Below the pieces are notes generated by a model, which did not search any database, was not told the origin of the DNA, and was given only the letters and a program-made list of their open reading frames with translations. A DNA stretch of 64,000 nucleotides from an uncultured beta proteobacterium (GTDB lineage: Bacteria; Pseudomonadota; Gammaproteobacteria; Burkholderiales; Burkholderiaceae_C), in NCBI GenBank assembly GCA_903876715.1, contig CAIRBF010000240.1:1-64000 (forward strand), in the 5' to 3' direction. This document shows, in pieces, positions 30,342-38,817 of this stretch (position 1 is its first letter; each line of letters opens with the position of its first letter). The position numbers were made by a program, and so were the translations under genes.

Positions 30342-31457
30342 TCAGGACTTCAGGGGCGAGCCCGCGGCACCGAGACCCAGCGCATCGCGAGCGATCGCGA
30401 AGTGGTAGGCGAACAGGTGCAGCGCCACGGTGGATACCAGGGCAGCCAGTTCCGGACGCACCAGCGGCACCTGCACCGTGTGCTGCACCCGCGAGGCAAT
30501 TTCTGGCAGATCCTGCGCCACCACGGCCAGGGTCCAACCACCGACAGCCTGAGCGACCAGGACGGTGTCCAGCGCCCGCTCATGGCTGGCGGGATCGGTG
30601 GCCACAAGGACGATCGGCTCGCCGGCCTTCTGTGATCGGTAGTGGTGGTACTCCTCCAGCGGCACGGCGATCGCATGGATCGGCGACAGTTCCTTGACCT
30701 TGGCAGCCCCAAAAGCAGCGGCTGCGCCGTTCGGGCCCAGTCCCGAGAAGAGCAGCAGCGGAGCGGCAGCCACTTCGCAGGCGATGGCCGACATGCGTGC
30801 ATCCAGCGCAGGCGCGAGCGCATCCAGCATCGGCGCTATCCCGTCCAGTTCCGCCCCCAGGGCTTCGGCCTGGGCGTTGCCTGCGAACGCCTGGGCCAGC
30901 CGGATCAGCAGCGCCATCGTTGCCGTGCTCGACTGCGTCGGCCAGCCCTTGCGGGAGGCGTGCACCCGCAGTGCGGCGTCGCATTCCGTCAGCACCAGGC
31001 TGCCCGGGGTATTGGAGATGCCCAGCGTCAAGGCGCCTGTCTTGCGCGCTTCGCGCAGTGCTGCCAATACCGCGGGCGTCGACCCGCCAGAGCTGATGCC
31101 GACCACCAGCGTCTGCGCGTCGGCGACTGCCGCCCCGTAGCACGCGTAGTCCAGCGCCTGGGCCGCGATCACAGGCGTGCCCGCCAGCGACTGCCATGCA
31201 TGTGCGACGCCGGCGCCGACGTGCCAGGAGTCGCCGCAGCCGGCAACGACCACACGCCGTACGGGGCGTGCGCGCATCATCCGAGCGACCTCGCCGATCG
31301 CGTCTGCCTCGGCTGACAACGTGGCGGAAATGGCCGAGCCCTGGGCCATCATCTCTGCGCGCGTGCGGGCCACGCGCGCCAGTCGGTGCGGATCACCGGC
31401 CAGGTCTTTGGACGGCTCGGCAGTCAGGGCGCGCAGGCGCTCGGAATGGTCGGTCAT
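30342..31457 (-). CDS. Double-SIS-domain sugar isomerase/deglycase-like protein (SIS B)
   Basis: 371-aa protein with two SIS domains, like the isomerase half of GlmS or the fructosamine-6-phosphate deglycase FrlB. First SIS: 'VVVAGCGDSWHVGAG' near residue 70 and 'VGISSGGSTPAV' near 120. Second: 'LLFSGLGPNGAAAAFGAAKVKELSPIHAIAVPLEEYHH' around 230-268 keeps the Glu and His used by GlmS/FrlB for ring opening and proton transfer. It starts 30 nt after the PotC-like permease. Acting on an amino- or glycated sugar phosphate is inferred; the other SIS protein in the operon is clearly different in sequence. Confidence 0.82.
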   Translation of the reverse strand: MTDHSERLRALTAEPSKDLAGDPHRLARVARTRAEMMAQGSAISATLSAEADAIGEVARMMRARPVRRVVVAGCGDSWHVGAGVAHAWQSLAGTPVIAAQALDYACYGAAVADAQTLVVGISSGGSTPAVLAALREARKTGALTLGISNTPGSLVLTECDAALRVHASRKGWPTQSSTATMALLIRLAQAFAGNAQAEALGAELDGIAPMLDALAPALDARMSAIACEVAAAPLLLFSGLGPNGAAAAFGAAKVKELSPIHAIAVPLEEYHHYRSQKAGEPIVLVATDPASHERALDTVLVAQAVGGWTLAVVAQDLPEIASRVQHTVQVPLVRPELAALVSTVALHLFAYHFAIARDALGLGAAGSPLKS

Positions 31458-31487
31458 GATGGGTCGTGGAGCCGGATCTGCGGCGGT

Positions 31488-32369
31488 TCAGCGCCCCAGG
31501 CGATCGAGGCCGACCGTCTTGGCGATCAACAACATCGCCAGGAACGACAGCATGATCTCCAAGGCGGAGATGGCGGCGATCACGGGGGAGCTTTCGAACT
31601 GCACGAGGTAGTAGAGCTCAACCGGCAAGGGACGACCGCGCACATCGGACGTGAACAGTGCCACCGTGACGTTGTCGAAGGCCTCGATGAAGGTGAAGGC
31701 CGCCGCGGCCAGCAATGCAGGTGCCAGTTGCGGCAGGGTGACACGCGCGAAGGTCTCCAGCGCGCCGGCTCCGAGGTTGGCACTGGCCTCGTCGAGCCGG
31801 GCGTCCAGCCCGGCCATCCGAGCCATCGTGATGCGAATCACGAACGGCAGGCAGAACACCGACAGGCTCAGCACCAGCATCGTGTTGGAGGCGCGAAATG
31901 AGAAGTAGGCACCGAAGAAGAGGCTGGCGATGCCGATGACCATGCCCGGCATCATCTGTGGCGACAGCAGGAAGGCATTGACTCCCGCCTTGCCCCGAAA
32001 GGTTCCTCTCACGCTGGCGAATGCGGCGGGAACGCCGATCGCCAGGCAGATCACCATCACCCACAGCGCCGTGCGCAGGCTGACGACGACCGAATCCATC
32101 AACTGTCGGTTGTCCAGCACCGCCTGGTACCAGCGCAGCGTGAACCCGGACGGCGGGAACGAGACGTAGGCACGCGGCTCGAAGGAGATGGCGATGACGA
32201 TGATGCTGGGCGCCACCAGCAGCAGCACCGACAGGGCAGTCACGCAGATCAGCAGCGCCTTGCCCAGGCGGTCGGCCAGGGGCAGGGATCGGCGTGAAGC
32301 GGCTCCTGGCGCGGGCGCTCCGGGCAGGGGCCCGGTTCGGGCGTCGCCAGAGGGCAACTGGGCGTTCAC
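31488..32369 (-). CDS. ABC transporter permease, PotC-like
   Basis: 293-aa permease of the spermidine/putrescine (PotC) type. Six hydrophobic segments, the first at about residues 35-57 ('ALLICVTALSVLLLVAPSIIVIAI'), then 'EPRAYVSFPPSGFTLRWYQ', typical of PotC after segment 1. The EAA-loop region is 'LDEASANLGAGALETFARVTLP' near residue 190. A GTG start at 32369 overlaps the PotB-like stop (GTGA). Pot-type importers carry polyamines but also opines, sugar-amino acid conjugates and phosphonates, so the substrate is open. Confidence 0.9.
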   Translation of the reverse strand: MNAQLPSGDARTGPLPGAPAPGAASRRSLPLADRLGKALLICVTALSVLLLVAPSIIVIAISFEPRAYVSFPPSGFTLRWYQAVLDNRQLMDSVVVSLRTALWVMVICLAIGVPAAFASVRGTFRGKAGVNAFLLSPQMMPGMVIGIASLFFGAYFSFRASNTMLVLSLSVFCLPFVIRITMARMAGLDARLDEASANLGAGALETFARVTLPQLAPALLAAAAFTFIEAFDNVTVALFTSDVRGRPLPVELYYLVQFESSPVIAAISALEIMLSFLAMLLIAKTVGLDRLGR

Positions 32370-33277
32370 GGGCGCACCTCGTTCCAGCGCGTGAGGCGGG
32401 CACCCGCGGCAACGATCACGAACACGATCGCGAAGCAGGTTCCCAGCAGCAAGGTCGCAAGCACTGCGCCCCGATTCCAGTCGAGCACCACGATGGTTTG
32501 CTCGTAGACCTGGACCGCCAGGGTTGAATAGCTCCCGCCGCCGAGCAGCTGCGGCACGATGAAGTTGGTGTACGACACGGCAAACACCAGGGCAAGGCCG
32601 GCGACGATCGCCGGCACGCTCATGGGCACCGTGACGCGGAAGAACGTGCCGATCCGGCTCGCGCCCAGGTTCAGCGACGCCTCCTCCAGCCGCCGGTCGC
32701 GCTCTGACAGGACTGCGAGCAGCGGCAGGATCATGAAGGGCAGGTGGATCTGGGTCATTCCGATCAACACCGCCAGGTCCGTGTTGAGCAGGCGCAGAGG
32801 CTCATCGATGATGCCGATCGACATCAGGGCCTGGTTGACGATGCCACGCCGCCCGCCGAGTATGACCAGCCAGGCATAGGCGCGCACCAACGCGCTGGTC
32901 AGCAACGGAGAGACGATGGCCACCAGCAAGAGGGTGCGCCAGAACCCGCGAAGTTCGCCATAGACATAAGCCACCGGATAGGCCAGCAGCAGTGTCAGCA
33001 GGGTGGAGACGCAGGCCACCCAGAAACTGCGCCACATCAGGCGCCACACCAGCGGGTCGTTCAGCGCCGCCATCATGGGCTGCAGCGTGAAGCTGTCTCC
33101 GACGATGCGCCCCCGCTCGATGGTCACGAAGCCGAACAGAAGCAGCGTCCCGATGGGCAGCACCATGAAGACCACAAGGTAGAGGACGGCCGGCAACGCC
33201 GGCGCAAAGCCGCTGTTTGTCAGGGGGTACAACCACCACCGGCGCGGCGCCGGCCCGGGCCGGGACTCAGTGGCCAT
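32366..33277 (-). CDS. ABC transporter permease, PotB-like
   Basis: 303-aa partner permease of the PotB type. A first membrane segment at residues 26-50 ('LPAVLYLVVFMVLPIGTLLLFG') and an EAA loop 'RLEEASLNLGASRIGTFFRVTVP' near residue 195 are visible. Its start overlaps the end of the ATPase gene by 11 nt and its end overlaps the PotC-like start by 4 nt, so translation is coupled through all three transport genes. It would pair with the PotC-like subunit and serve either of the two binding proteins upstream. Confidence 0.9.
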   Translation of the reverse strand: MATESRPGPAPRRWWLYPLTNSGFAPALPAVLYLVVFMVLPIGTLLLFGFVTIERGRIVGDSFTLQPMMAALNDPLVWRLMWRSFWVACVSTLLTLLLAYPVAYVYGELRGFWRTLLLVAIVSPLLTSALVRAYAWLVILGGRRGIVNQALMSIGIIDEPLRLLNTDLAVLIGMTQIHLPFMILPLLAVLSERDRRLEEASLNLGASRIGTFFRVTVPMSVPAIVAGLALVFAVSYTNFIVPQLLGGGSYSTLAVQVYEQTIVVLDWNRGAVLATLLLGTCFAIVFVIVAAGARLTRWNEVRP

Positions 33278-34340
33278 GGACGCGTGATCCTGCCAAAACG
33301 ACGGCCGCCTGAGGGTCGCTGATCACGGCCCTGACAGGCGTCCCGGCGGGGATGGTGCCCAGGCCGTAATGCCGAGGCACCATGGCGCGCAGGGGTTGCG
33401 CCCATCCGCAGTCGATCTCGTATTCGACTGTGGGCCCGATGGACGTCGCAAATGCGATCGTGCCGGGCCAGCCGGGGCCGGCCCCGGTCTCGATGGAAAT
33501 GTTCTCGGGCCGCACCACCAAGGTGACCTCCCCTTCCGCAACGCGGCTGGCGATCGGTTGCGGGCCGACGAAGAAACCCTTCTCGCAGCGCCCGGGAATC
33601 AGGTTGGCCCGACCGATGAAATCCGCCACGTAGGGACTTGTCGGCCGATCGTAGATCTCCAGAGGCGGGCCGAACTGCTCGATGGCTCCGGCGCTCATGA
33701 CGGCGACGTTGTCCGACAGGGTCATGGCTTCGAGCTGGTCATGGGTCACGAAGATTGACGTGATGCCCAGACGCTCGATCAACTTGCGCAGCTCGATCTG
33801 CATCGTGTGCCGCAGCTGCGCATCGAGCGCGTTGAAGGGCTCGTCGAGCAGCAGGACCGAGGGCTCGAGCACCAGGGCCCGTGCAATGGCCACGCGCTGC
33901 TGTTGCCCTCCAGATAGTTGCGAGGGGTATCGCGACGCCAGCGCCTGCAGGTTCACGAGGTCGAGCGCATGCGCGAGCTTGCGTGCGATCTCGTCGGCCG
34001 GACGGCGCCGCACCCGCAGGCCATAGGCCACGTTGTCGGCCACGTTCAGGTGCGGGAACAGGGCGTAGTGTTGGAATACGTAGCCCACCTGGCGCTGGTT
34101 CGGCGCCAGGGACGTGATCTCCCGGCCATCGACCCAGATGCTTCCCGCGTCCGGCTCGACAAATCCAGCGATCGACCGCAGCAAGGTCGTCTTCCCGCAT
34201 CCTGATGGCCCGAGAAGCGTCAGCACCGTGCCTTTGGGCACGCTCAGGCTGCAATGAGTCAGCACCTGTTGGCTGCCGAAGCGCTTGGACACCCGGTCGA
34301 TCACGAGGTAGCCCATGTGGTCCTTGTCTGGAGTGTTCAT
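33267..34340 (-). CDS. ABC transporter ATP-binding protein, PotA-like
   Basis: 357-aa ATPase of the PotA/MalK class. Walker A 'GPSGCGKTT' near residue 42, 'VFQHYALFPHLNVADNVAYG' near 90, signature 'LSGGQQQR' near 143, Walker B 'VLLLDEPFNALD', H-loop 'THDQLEAM'. A TOBE-type domain follows ('FIGRANLIPG', 'LVVRPENISI'). Its ATG overlaps the kinase A stop (ATGA). It is the single ATPase for the island transporter. Confidence 0.92.
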   Translation of the reverse strand: MNTPDKDHMGYLVIDRVSKRFGSQQVLTHCSLSVPKGTVLTLLGPSGCGKTTLLRSIAGFVEPDAGSIWVDGREITSLAPNQRQVGYVFQHYALFPHLNVADNVAYGLRVRRRPADEIARKLAHALDLVNLQALASRYPSQLSGGQQQRVAIARALVLEPSVLLLDEPFNALDAQLRHTMQIELRKLIERLGITSIFVTHDQLEAMTLSDNVAVMSAGAIEQFGPPLEIYDRPTSPYVADFIGRANLIPGRCEKGFFVGPQPIASRVAEGEVTLVVRPENISIETGAGPGWPGTIAFATSIGPTVEYEIDCGWAQPLRAMVPRHYGLGTIPAGTPVRAVISDPQAAVVLAGSRVHGH

Positions 34341-35215
34341 GGCGAATGCGCAGGCGAATCAACGGCGAGGCCCAGGCCCGCCGGTCCGGTGCCGGTCGTG
34401 GCCAATGCACCGACGGTGAGTGCCGCCCGTGCGGCGGCCAGGAAGTCACCGTTGGTCGACCAGTGTGCCGCGAGTGCGCCCACTGTCGCGTCTCCGGCGC
34501 CCGTCGGGTCGACCACCGCAGCGGGCGGTGCCGGGATGCTGGCGCTTTGCCCCGCACGCCCCACGATGGCCCGCGCGCCTTGCGCTCCCCTCTTCTGCAG
34601 GATGTGGGCGCCCAGGCCCGCCAGCCAGGCCGCGGCGGCGTCATCGTCGTGTCTTGGCAGCAGCTGACGCGTCTCCTCCCGGCTCGGCGCAAAGATCGCG
34701 AGTCGACCGACGAGTTCCATCAGCAATTCCGGGCTCTCCGATACGAACGCCTCGCTCGTGTCCGCCACCACCGGGACGCCGGCGTCAGCCGCTCGCGCCA
34801 TGAGCGTGGACAAGGTCTCGATGGGCATGGGGCAGGCCACGACGACATCGGCGCGGCTCAAATCGTCTGCGGCCACCGGTGCCAGCTCGCGCGTGCGCTC
34901 CCACCACAGGGCATCGCGAAAGTGCGAGGACGTCCTGCTTCCGCCGTCGTGGTAGCGCAAGGTCGCGGTGCGGGTACGGCCGGTCCGCCGCTGCACCCGC
35001 GACACGTCGATGCCCAGAGCGCCCACCGCCCGCAGCCAATGTGCCGGATAGTCGTCGCCGACGCAGGCCTCCATCGACACGGCGGCTCCAGCATGGCGGG
35101 CTCCCAGCGCCGCGTACAGCGCCGCACCGCCGGGCACCCGCTCCGACATCGTGTCGTCGACCTGCAGTGTGTCGATGGACAGGTATCCCACGACCCTCAC
35201 CCGCGCCTGGCGCAT
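34337..35215 (-). CDS. PfkB family carbohydrate kinase (kinase A)
   Basis: 292-aa ribokinase-fold kinase with 'VPGGAALYAALGARHAG' near residue 28 (di-Gly sugar site), 'DTSEAFVSESPE' in the middle and 'DPTGAGDATVGALAAHW' near 238 (catalytic Asp). Diverged from kinase B of the same operon and about 65 residues shorter, so not a recent duplicate. Its ATG overlaps the SIS A stop by one base (TGATG), and its stop overlaps the PotA-like start. Tight coupling to an SIS protein mirrors frlB/frlD of fructoselysine catabolism; phosphorylation of an imported glycated compound is the working inference. Confidence 0.85.
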   Translation of the reverse strand: MRQARVRVVGYLSIDTLQVDDTMSERVPGGAALYAALGARHAGAAVSMEACVGDDYPAHWLRAVGALGIDVSRVQRRTGRTRTATLRYHDGGSRTSSHFRDALWWERTRELAPVAADDLSRADVVVACPMPIETLSTLMARAADAGVPVVADTSEAFVSESPELLMELVGRLAIFAPSREETRQLLPRHDDDAAAAWLAGLGAHILQKRGAQGARAIVGRAGQSASIPAPPAAVVDPTGAGDATVGALAAHWSTNGDFLAAARAALTVGALATTGTGPAGLGLAVDSPAHSP

Positions 35216-36315
35216 CAGGCCCCAGTACCCAGGAGCGAGCGGCGTGTCAGCATCCGGCTGACACGAAAGCGCGTGGCATCCGATTTCAGGTGGATGCGGG
35301 TGTCGGGGTCGAGTCCGGAGCGGCGCGCCAGGCTGGCGGCCAGCAATTGCAGCGGAACGACCGTGGCCAGCGGGGCCAGTGCCGCATCGTCCGCCGGCAG
35401 GGTGATGCGGTGACGCGCGCGGGGCACCGGGCTGCCCGGGGTGTCCACCGCGAGCGTCGCCACGCCGAGCTCGGCCAGTGCGCTGCAGGCCTCGTCTGCG
35501 TAAGCGGCCAGGGCCGCATCAGCGGCGACCACCACCACGAGGTCGGATTCCGGCATCGACCAGTACTGGCTGTGCGCGAACTCCTCCAGGTCGGCGCTCC
35601 AGGCCGGGATGCGGCACAACTCCACCAGCTTGGCGGCGCCGTAGGCCACCGTGCCCCGATCGGCTCCGGCCGAAAGCAAGCGCACGCCGCTGGGCAGGTC
35701 GATGTCGGACAGTACTCGATCGGACGCGGCCAACGCGGTGCGCTGTGCTGCGAGCACCCGGTCCACGCCGGGCGCCGAGCGCCCTTCGGCAGCGCCCGCG
35801 GCCAGGGCCATCAGCGCCAGCACGGTCGCGGAGTAACTGGACGTGCCGCACAGGAACGGCGCGATGTCAGTGATGTCCAGGGACAGGCGTGCCACCGCCA
35901 ACGCACCGAGGCGGCCGCCATCCGCGCTGTTGACCAGTCCCACCAAAGGCGTCCCGGCGGCCTGCACGGCTTTCGCCGCCTCGACCGTCCGGTCGACATT
36001 GCCGGACATGGAAATCGCGATGACGCGGTCCACCGGCCTCAGCCGCGGTGCGCTCAGCACCATGTCCAGGGCGCTGATCGGTCGCCAGTCCAGACCCAAG
36101 CGCTCCGCGAAGGCCTGGGCGGAGAGAGCCGCGAAGTAGCCATCTCCGCAGCCGGTCACGTAGATCCGGCCGTGGGGGCCCGGCCGCAGGCGCTGCCGCC
36201 CTGTCTCTAGGAACGCATCGCCGCGCGACGCGAGGGCCGCGAGCACTTCAGGCTGCCGGTCGATGTCCTGGCGCAGCGGCGAACGGGCGGACGCACTCGG
36301 GTTCAAGGCGGTCAA
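35215..36315 (-). CDS. Double-SIS-domain sugar isomerase/deglycase-like protein (SIS A)
   Basis: 366-aa protein with two SIS domains. First SIS: 'IYVTGCGDGYFAALSAQAF' near residue 50 and 'ISMSGNVDRTVEAA' near 100. Second: 'TVAYGAAKLVELCRIPAWSADLEEFAHSQYW' around 225-258, with Glu and His in the positions of the GlmS/FrlB catalytic pair. No ATG is available; TTG 36315 overlaps the binding-protein stop (TTGA), and TTG 36306 is an alternative. The 484-aa track ORF starts far inside the binding-protein gene and is rejected. With kinase A it likely forms a kinase/deglycase pair; substrate unknown. Confidence 0.82.
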   Translation of the reverse strand: MTALNPSASARSPLRQDIDRQPEVLAALASRGDAFLETGRQRLRPGPHGRIYVTGCGDGYFAALSAQAFAERLGLDWRPISALDMVLSAPRLRPVDRVIAISMSGNVDRTVEAAKAVQAAGTPLVGLVNSADGGRLGALAVARLSLDITDIAPFLCGTSSYSATVLALMALAAGAAEGRSAPGVDRVLAAQRTALAASDRVLSDIDLPSGVRLLSAGADRGTVAYGAAKLVELCRIPAWSADLEEFAHSQYWSMPESDLVVVVAADAALAAYADEACSALAELGVATLAVDTPGSPVPRARHRITLPADDAALAPLATVVPLQLLAASLARRSGLDPDTRIHLKSDATRFRVSRMLTRRSLLGTGA

Positions 36316-37361
36316 CTCGCGAAGAACCGATCGAACTGTTCGACGAGCCTGCCGCGCACCGGCGCGATCTTGGACCAATCCACCGATTGCAGCCGCAACA
36401 CCTCGGCCGGGGTCGATGGCGTGTACGCGCGTGCGGCTTCGGGGATGGCGATGCCCTTGACGGTCGGACCGAAGTAGTAGGGCGCCCTGGCGGCCATCGC
36501 CTGGTACTCGGGCGACAGGAGCTCGTTCATCCATTCGTTGACCAGTTCGGGATGCCGCGTCCTGGTGATGGCCGACATGAACGAGATGATGGCCACCGGA
36601 CCGGGGTCGGGCTGCACGAACTTGATCGGCAGTCCCTTCTGTGCGGCGCCTGCGGCATCGTTGTTCCACAGGGGCGCGATGGCGATTTCCTCGCGTTCGA
36701 GCATCTGCAGCAACTGGGTCGGGGACCGCCCGACCAGGGGTTTGAGTTCCCGCAGCTTCGCCCAGCCAGGCTCCAGGTTGTCTTCCGATCCGCCGAACAC
36801 CTTGGCGGCGATCACCAGGGCCCCCAAGCCGAGGTTGGACGACGCGCGCGGAATGGCGACCTTGCCGCTGTACTCCGGCTTCCAGAGGTCGGTCCAGGCT
36901 TTCGGCGGCGTCTTGACCATCTTTTCGTTGTAGGCGATGCCGATGAGCGAGTAACTCACGGGGACGCCGTAGCCCTGGCTCTTCTGCAGGAATTCAGGAA
37001 ACACGTTCGCGTAATTGGGCAGCAGCCTGGGATCGACCTTCTGGATATACGCCTCGCGGATGCCGATCAGGTGGGGCGGTTCACCATTGGGCATGGCGTC
37101 GTACGGAGAAAAGCCCTGTGCCGCCTTGATCTGCGCGACGATGTCCTGACTTTCGCTGGGGACGAGTCGGATCCTCAGGCCCGGACGGCGCGCTTCGATG
37201 CGCTTGGCGAGCCACTGGTGGGGCTCCTGCAAGGCACCGGCGAAACTCACGATCACCAGTTCGCGACTGTCCTGCGCGCGCACCAGGGTCGGCCCGAGGG
37301 CGCCCATGGCAAGGCCTGCTGCACCCTTGATGAAACTGCGACGAATGAACGGCTTGGACAT
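36312..37361 (-). CDS. Extracellular solute-binding protein, PotD/AfuA-like (SBP 1)
   Basis: 349-aa periplasmic binding protein with a twin-Arg-like signal peptide ('RRSFIKGAAGLAMGALGP', cleavage near 'VRAQ', residue 29). Features shared with its neighbour include 'SQDIVAQIKAAQGFSPYDA', 'GYGVPVSYSLIGIAYNEKMVK', 'WTDLWKPEYSGKVAI' (typical of iron/polyamine-type SBPs), and 'APYYFGPTVKGI'. It lies 27 nt after its paralogue and overlaps the SIS A start. Ligand unknown; no acidic polyamine-cage motif could be assigned by eye. Confidence 0.87.
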   Translation of the reverse strand: MSKPFIRRSFIKGAAGLAMGALGPTLVRAQDSRELVIVSFAGALQEPHQWLAKRIEARRPGLRIRLVPSESQDIVAQIKAAQGFSPYDAMPNGEPPHLIGIREAYIQKVDPRLLPNYANVFPEFLQKSQGYGVPVSYSLIGIAYNEKMVKTPPKAWTDLWKPEYSGKVAIPRASSNLGLGALVIAAKVFGGSEDNLEPGWAKLRELKPLVGRSPTQLLQMLEREEIAIAPLWNNDAAGAAQKGLPIKFVQPDPGPVAIISFMSAITRTRHPELVNEWMNELLSPEYQAMAARAPYYFGPTVKGIAIPEAARAYTPSTPAEVLRLQSVDWSKIAPVRGRLVEQFDRFFAS

Positions 37362-37388
37362 GAGAAGTCTCCTTGTGGATGGCGGCGT

Positions 37389-38438
37389 CTACATTGCGAA
37401 GGTTCGATCGAAGCGCTCCACCAACTGGCCGCGCACGGGCACGATCCTGGGCCAGTCGATCGTCTGCAGCGCAAGCACTTCCTCTGGCGTGGAAGGCGTG
37501 AAGGCACGAGCGTCGGCGGGCACGCTGACACCGCGAACGGTGGGGCCGAAGTAGTAGGGGGCCCCGGCTGCACGCGCCTGGTAGGCCGGGCTGAGGATGC
37601 CGTCCAGCCACTCGTCCACCAGTGCAGGATGTCGCGTCCTGGCGATGGCCGAGAAGAAGGAGATGATGGCAATGGCCCCGGGGCGCGGCATGACAAAGGC
37701 GATCGGCAGGCCCTTGCTCGCGGCGGTGGCGGTGTTGTTGTTCCACAGCGGAGCCAGCGCAATCTCCTCGCGCTCGAGCATCTGGGTCAGACTCGCGGGC
37801 GATCTCGCGGCTCTGGGGTCCAGGGCCTTCAGACGGTCCCACCCGACGTCCAGATTGCTCTCGGATCCCCCATGGGTCTTGGCGGCGATCGCCAACGTGG
37901 CAAGCCCGAGATTTGACGATGTCCGCGCGATGCCGACCTTGCCCTTGAATTCCGGCCTCCACAGATCGGCCCAGCTTTGCGGCGGCGACTTGACCATCTT
38001 GGTGTTGTAGGCGATGCCCACCAGCGAATAGGTGGCCGGGACGCCATAGCCCTGGCTCTTGCGAAGCAGTTCCGGGTAGACCGAATCCAGATTCCTCAGC
38101 GCCGATGGATTGCGCCGGCCCAGATAGCCCTCGCTGATCCCGATCAGGTGCGGAGGTTCGTCATTCGGCGCCGCGTCATAGGGTGAAAAGCCCTGCGCCG
38201 CCTTGATCTGCGCCACCATGTCCTGGCTGTCCGAAGGGACGAGCCGAACCTTCAGGTTGGCGTGCCGCGCTTCCATCTGGTCGGCCAGCCAGCGATGCGG
38301 CTCCGACAGGCGGCCCGGGTAGGTGATCACCACCAGTTCCCGAGCCTCTTGCGCGCCCACGATGGCGGGAACCGCCAGTACGCCGCTGGCGGTTCCCGCC
38401 ATCGCCTGAACGACTTTTCGTCTGGAAAACTGCGTCAT
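37389..38438 (-). CDS. Extracellular solute-binding protein, PotD/AfuA-like (SBP 2)
   Basis: 349-aa paralogue of the adjacent binding protein, exactly the same length and readily aligned without gaps through much of its length ('SQDMVAQIKAAQGFSPYDA', 'GYGVPATYSLVGIAYNTKMVK', 'WADLWRPEFKGKVGI', 'APYYFGPTVRGV'). Signal peptide residues 1-29 ('RRKVVQAMAGTASGV'). First gene of the island operon, with an AGAGGA ribosome site and a candidate sigma-70 promoter upstream. A tandem duplication serving one permease pair suggests two related ligands. Confidence 0.87.
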   Translation of the reverse strand: MTQFSRRKVVQAMAGTASGVLAVPAIVGAQEARELVVITYPGRLSEPHRWLADQMEARHANLKVRLVPSDSQDMVAQIKAAQGFSPYDAAPNDEPPHLIGISEGYLGRRNPSALRNLDSVYPELLRKSQGYGVPATYSLVGIAYNTKMVKSPPQSWADLWRPEFKGKVGIARTSSNLGLATLAIAAKTHGGSESNLDVGWDRLKALDPRAARSPASLTQMLEREEIALAPLWNNNTATAASKGLPIAFVMPRPGAIAIISFFSAIARTRHPALVDEWLDGILSPAYQARAAGAPYYFGPTVRGVSVPADARAFTPSTPEEVLALQTIDWPRIVPVRGQLVERFDRTFAM

Positions 38439-38817
38439 GACGATCCTCTATCGCTGTTGGATGGACAAAGGTAAAAACTGTGAGAATACTAACAAGAAAT
38501 CATGCGCAAGACAATCCGATCCCACCTCGCCGCGTGACGGTGTCGGACCCGGGATGGTCGATGGGATCACCGATCGAAGCGAGGAGTTCTTGGATGAAGA
38601 CGACACGCCACGCCGATGCGCTGCGGGTTCGACGCCGACCAAGCATTCTCCAGCGATGTTAGATTTGTATCAAGATTGTGAAGGGCAGTGCATGCGCGTG
38701 GCCGGCAAGACCATGAGGTCTTCGGGGGGCGGCTGGCCGCCCGGGAGGCCTCCGCGAGCCAAGGCCCTGTTCGGCGCGGCGTCCCGGCGGGAGGGCATCA
38801 CGCGCCGCTCGTGGAAG
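38439..38817. other. 379-nt region between DeoR gene and SBP 2
   Basis: No gene seen. The SBP-proximal 80 nt are strikingly AT-rich for this genome and carry a promoter candidate; a second AT-rich patch lies at about 38655-38690. The rest is ordinary GC-rich sequence. It is the natural site for the operon promoter and DeoR-type operators, though no perfect palindrome was found by eye. Confidence 0.6.
38486..38514 (-). promoter_or_regulatory. Candidate sigma-70 promoter of the island operon
   Basis: Reading the minus strand, TTGTCT (38514-38509) is followed after 17 nt by TAGTAT (38491-38486), each matching four of six consensus bases, with the transcript start expected near 38479, about 40 nt before the SBP 2 ATG. 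The surrounding DNA is the most AT-rich stretch of the region. Confidence 0.45.

Noticed and set aside
36316-36669. N-terminal 118-residue extension of SIS protein A
   Set aside because: It lies fully inside the binding-protein gene in another frame and is Arg-rich without SIS similarity.
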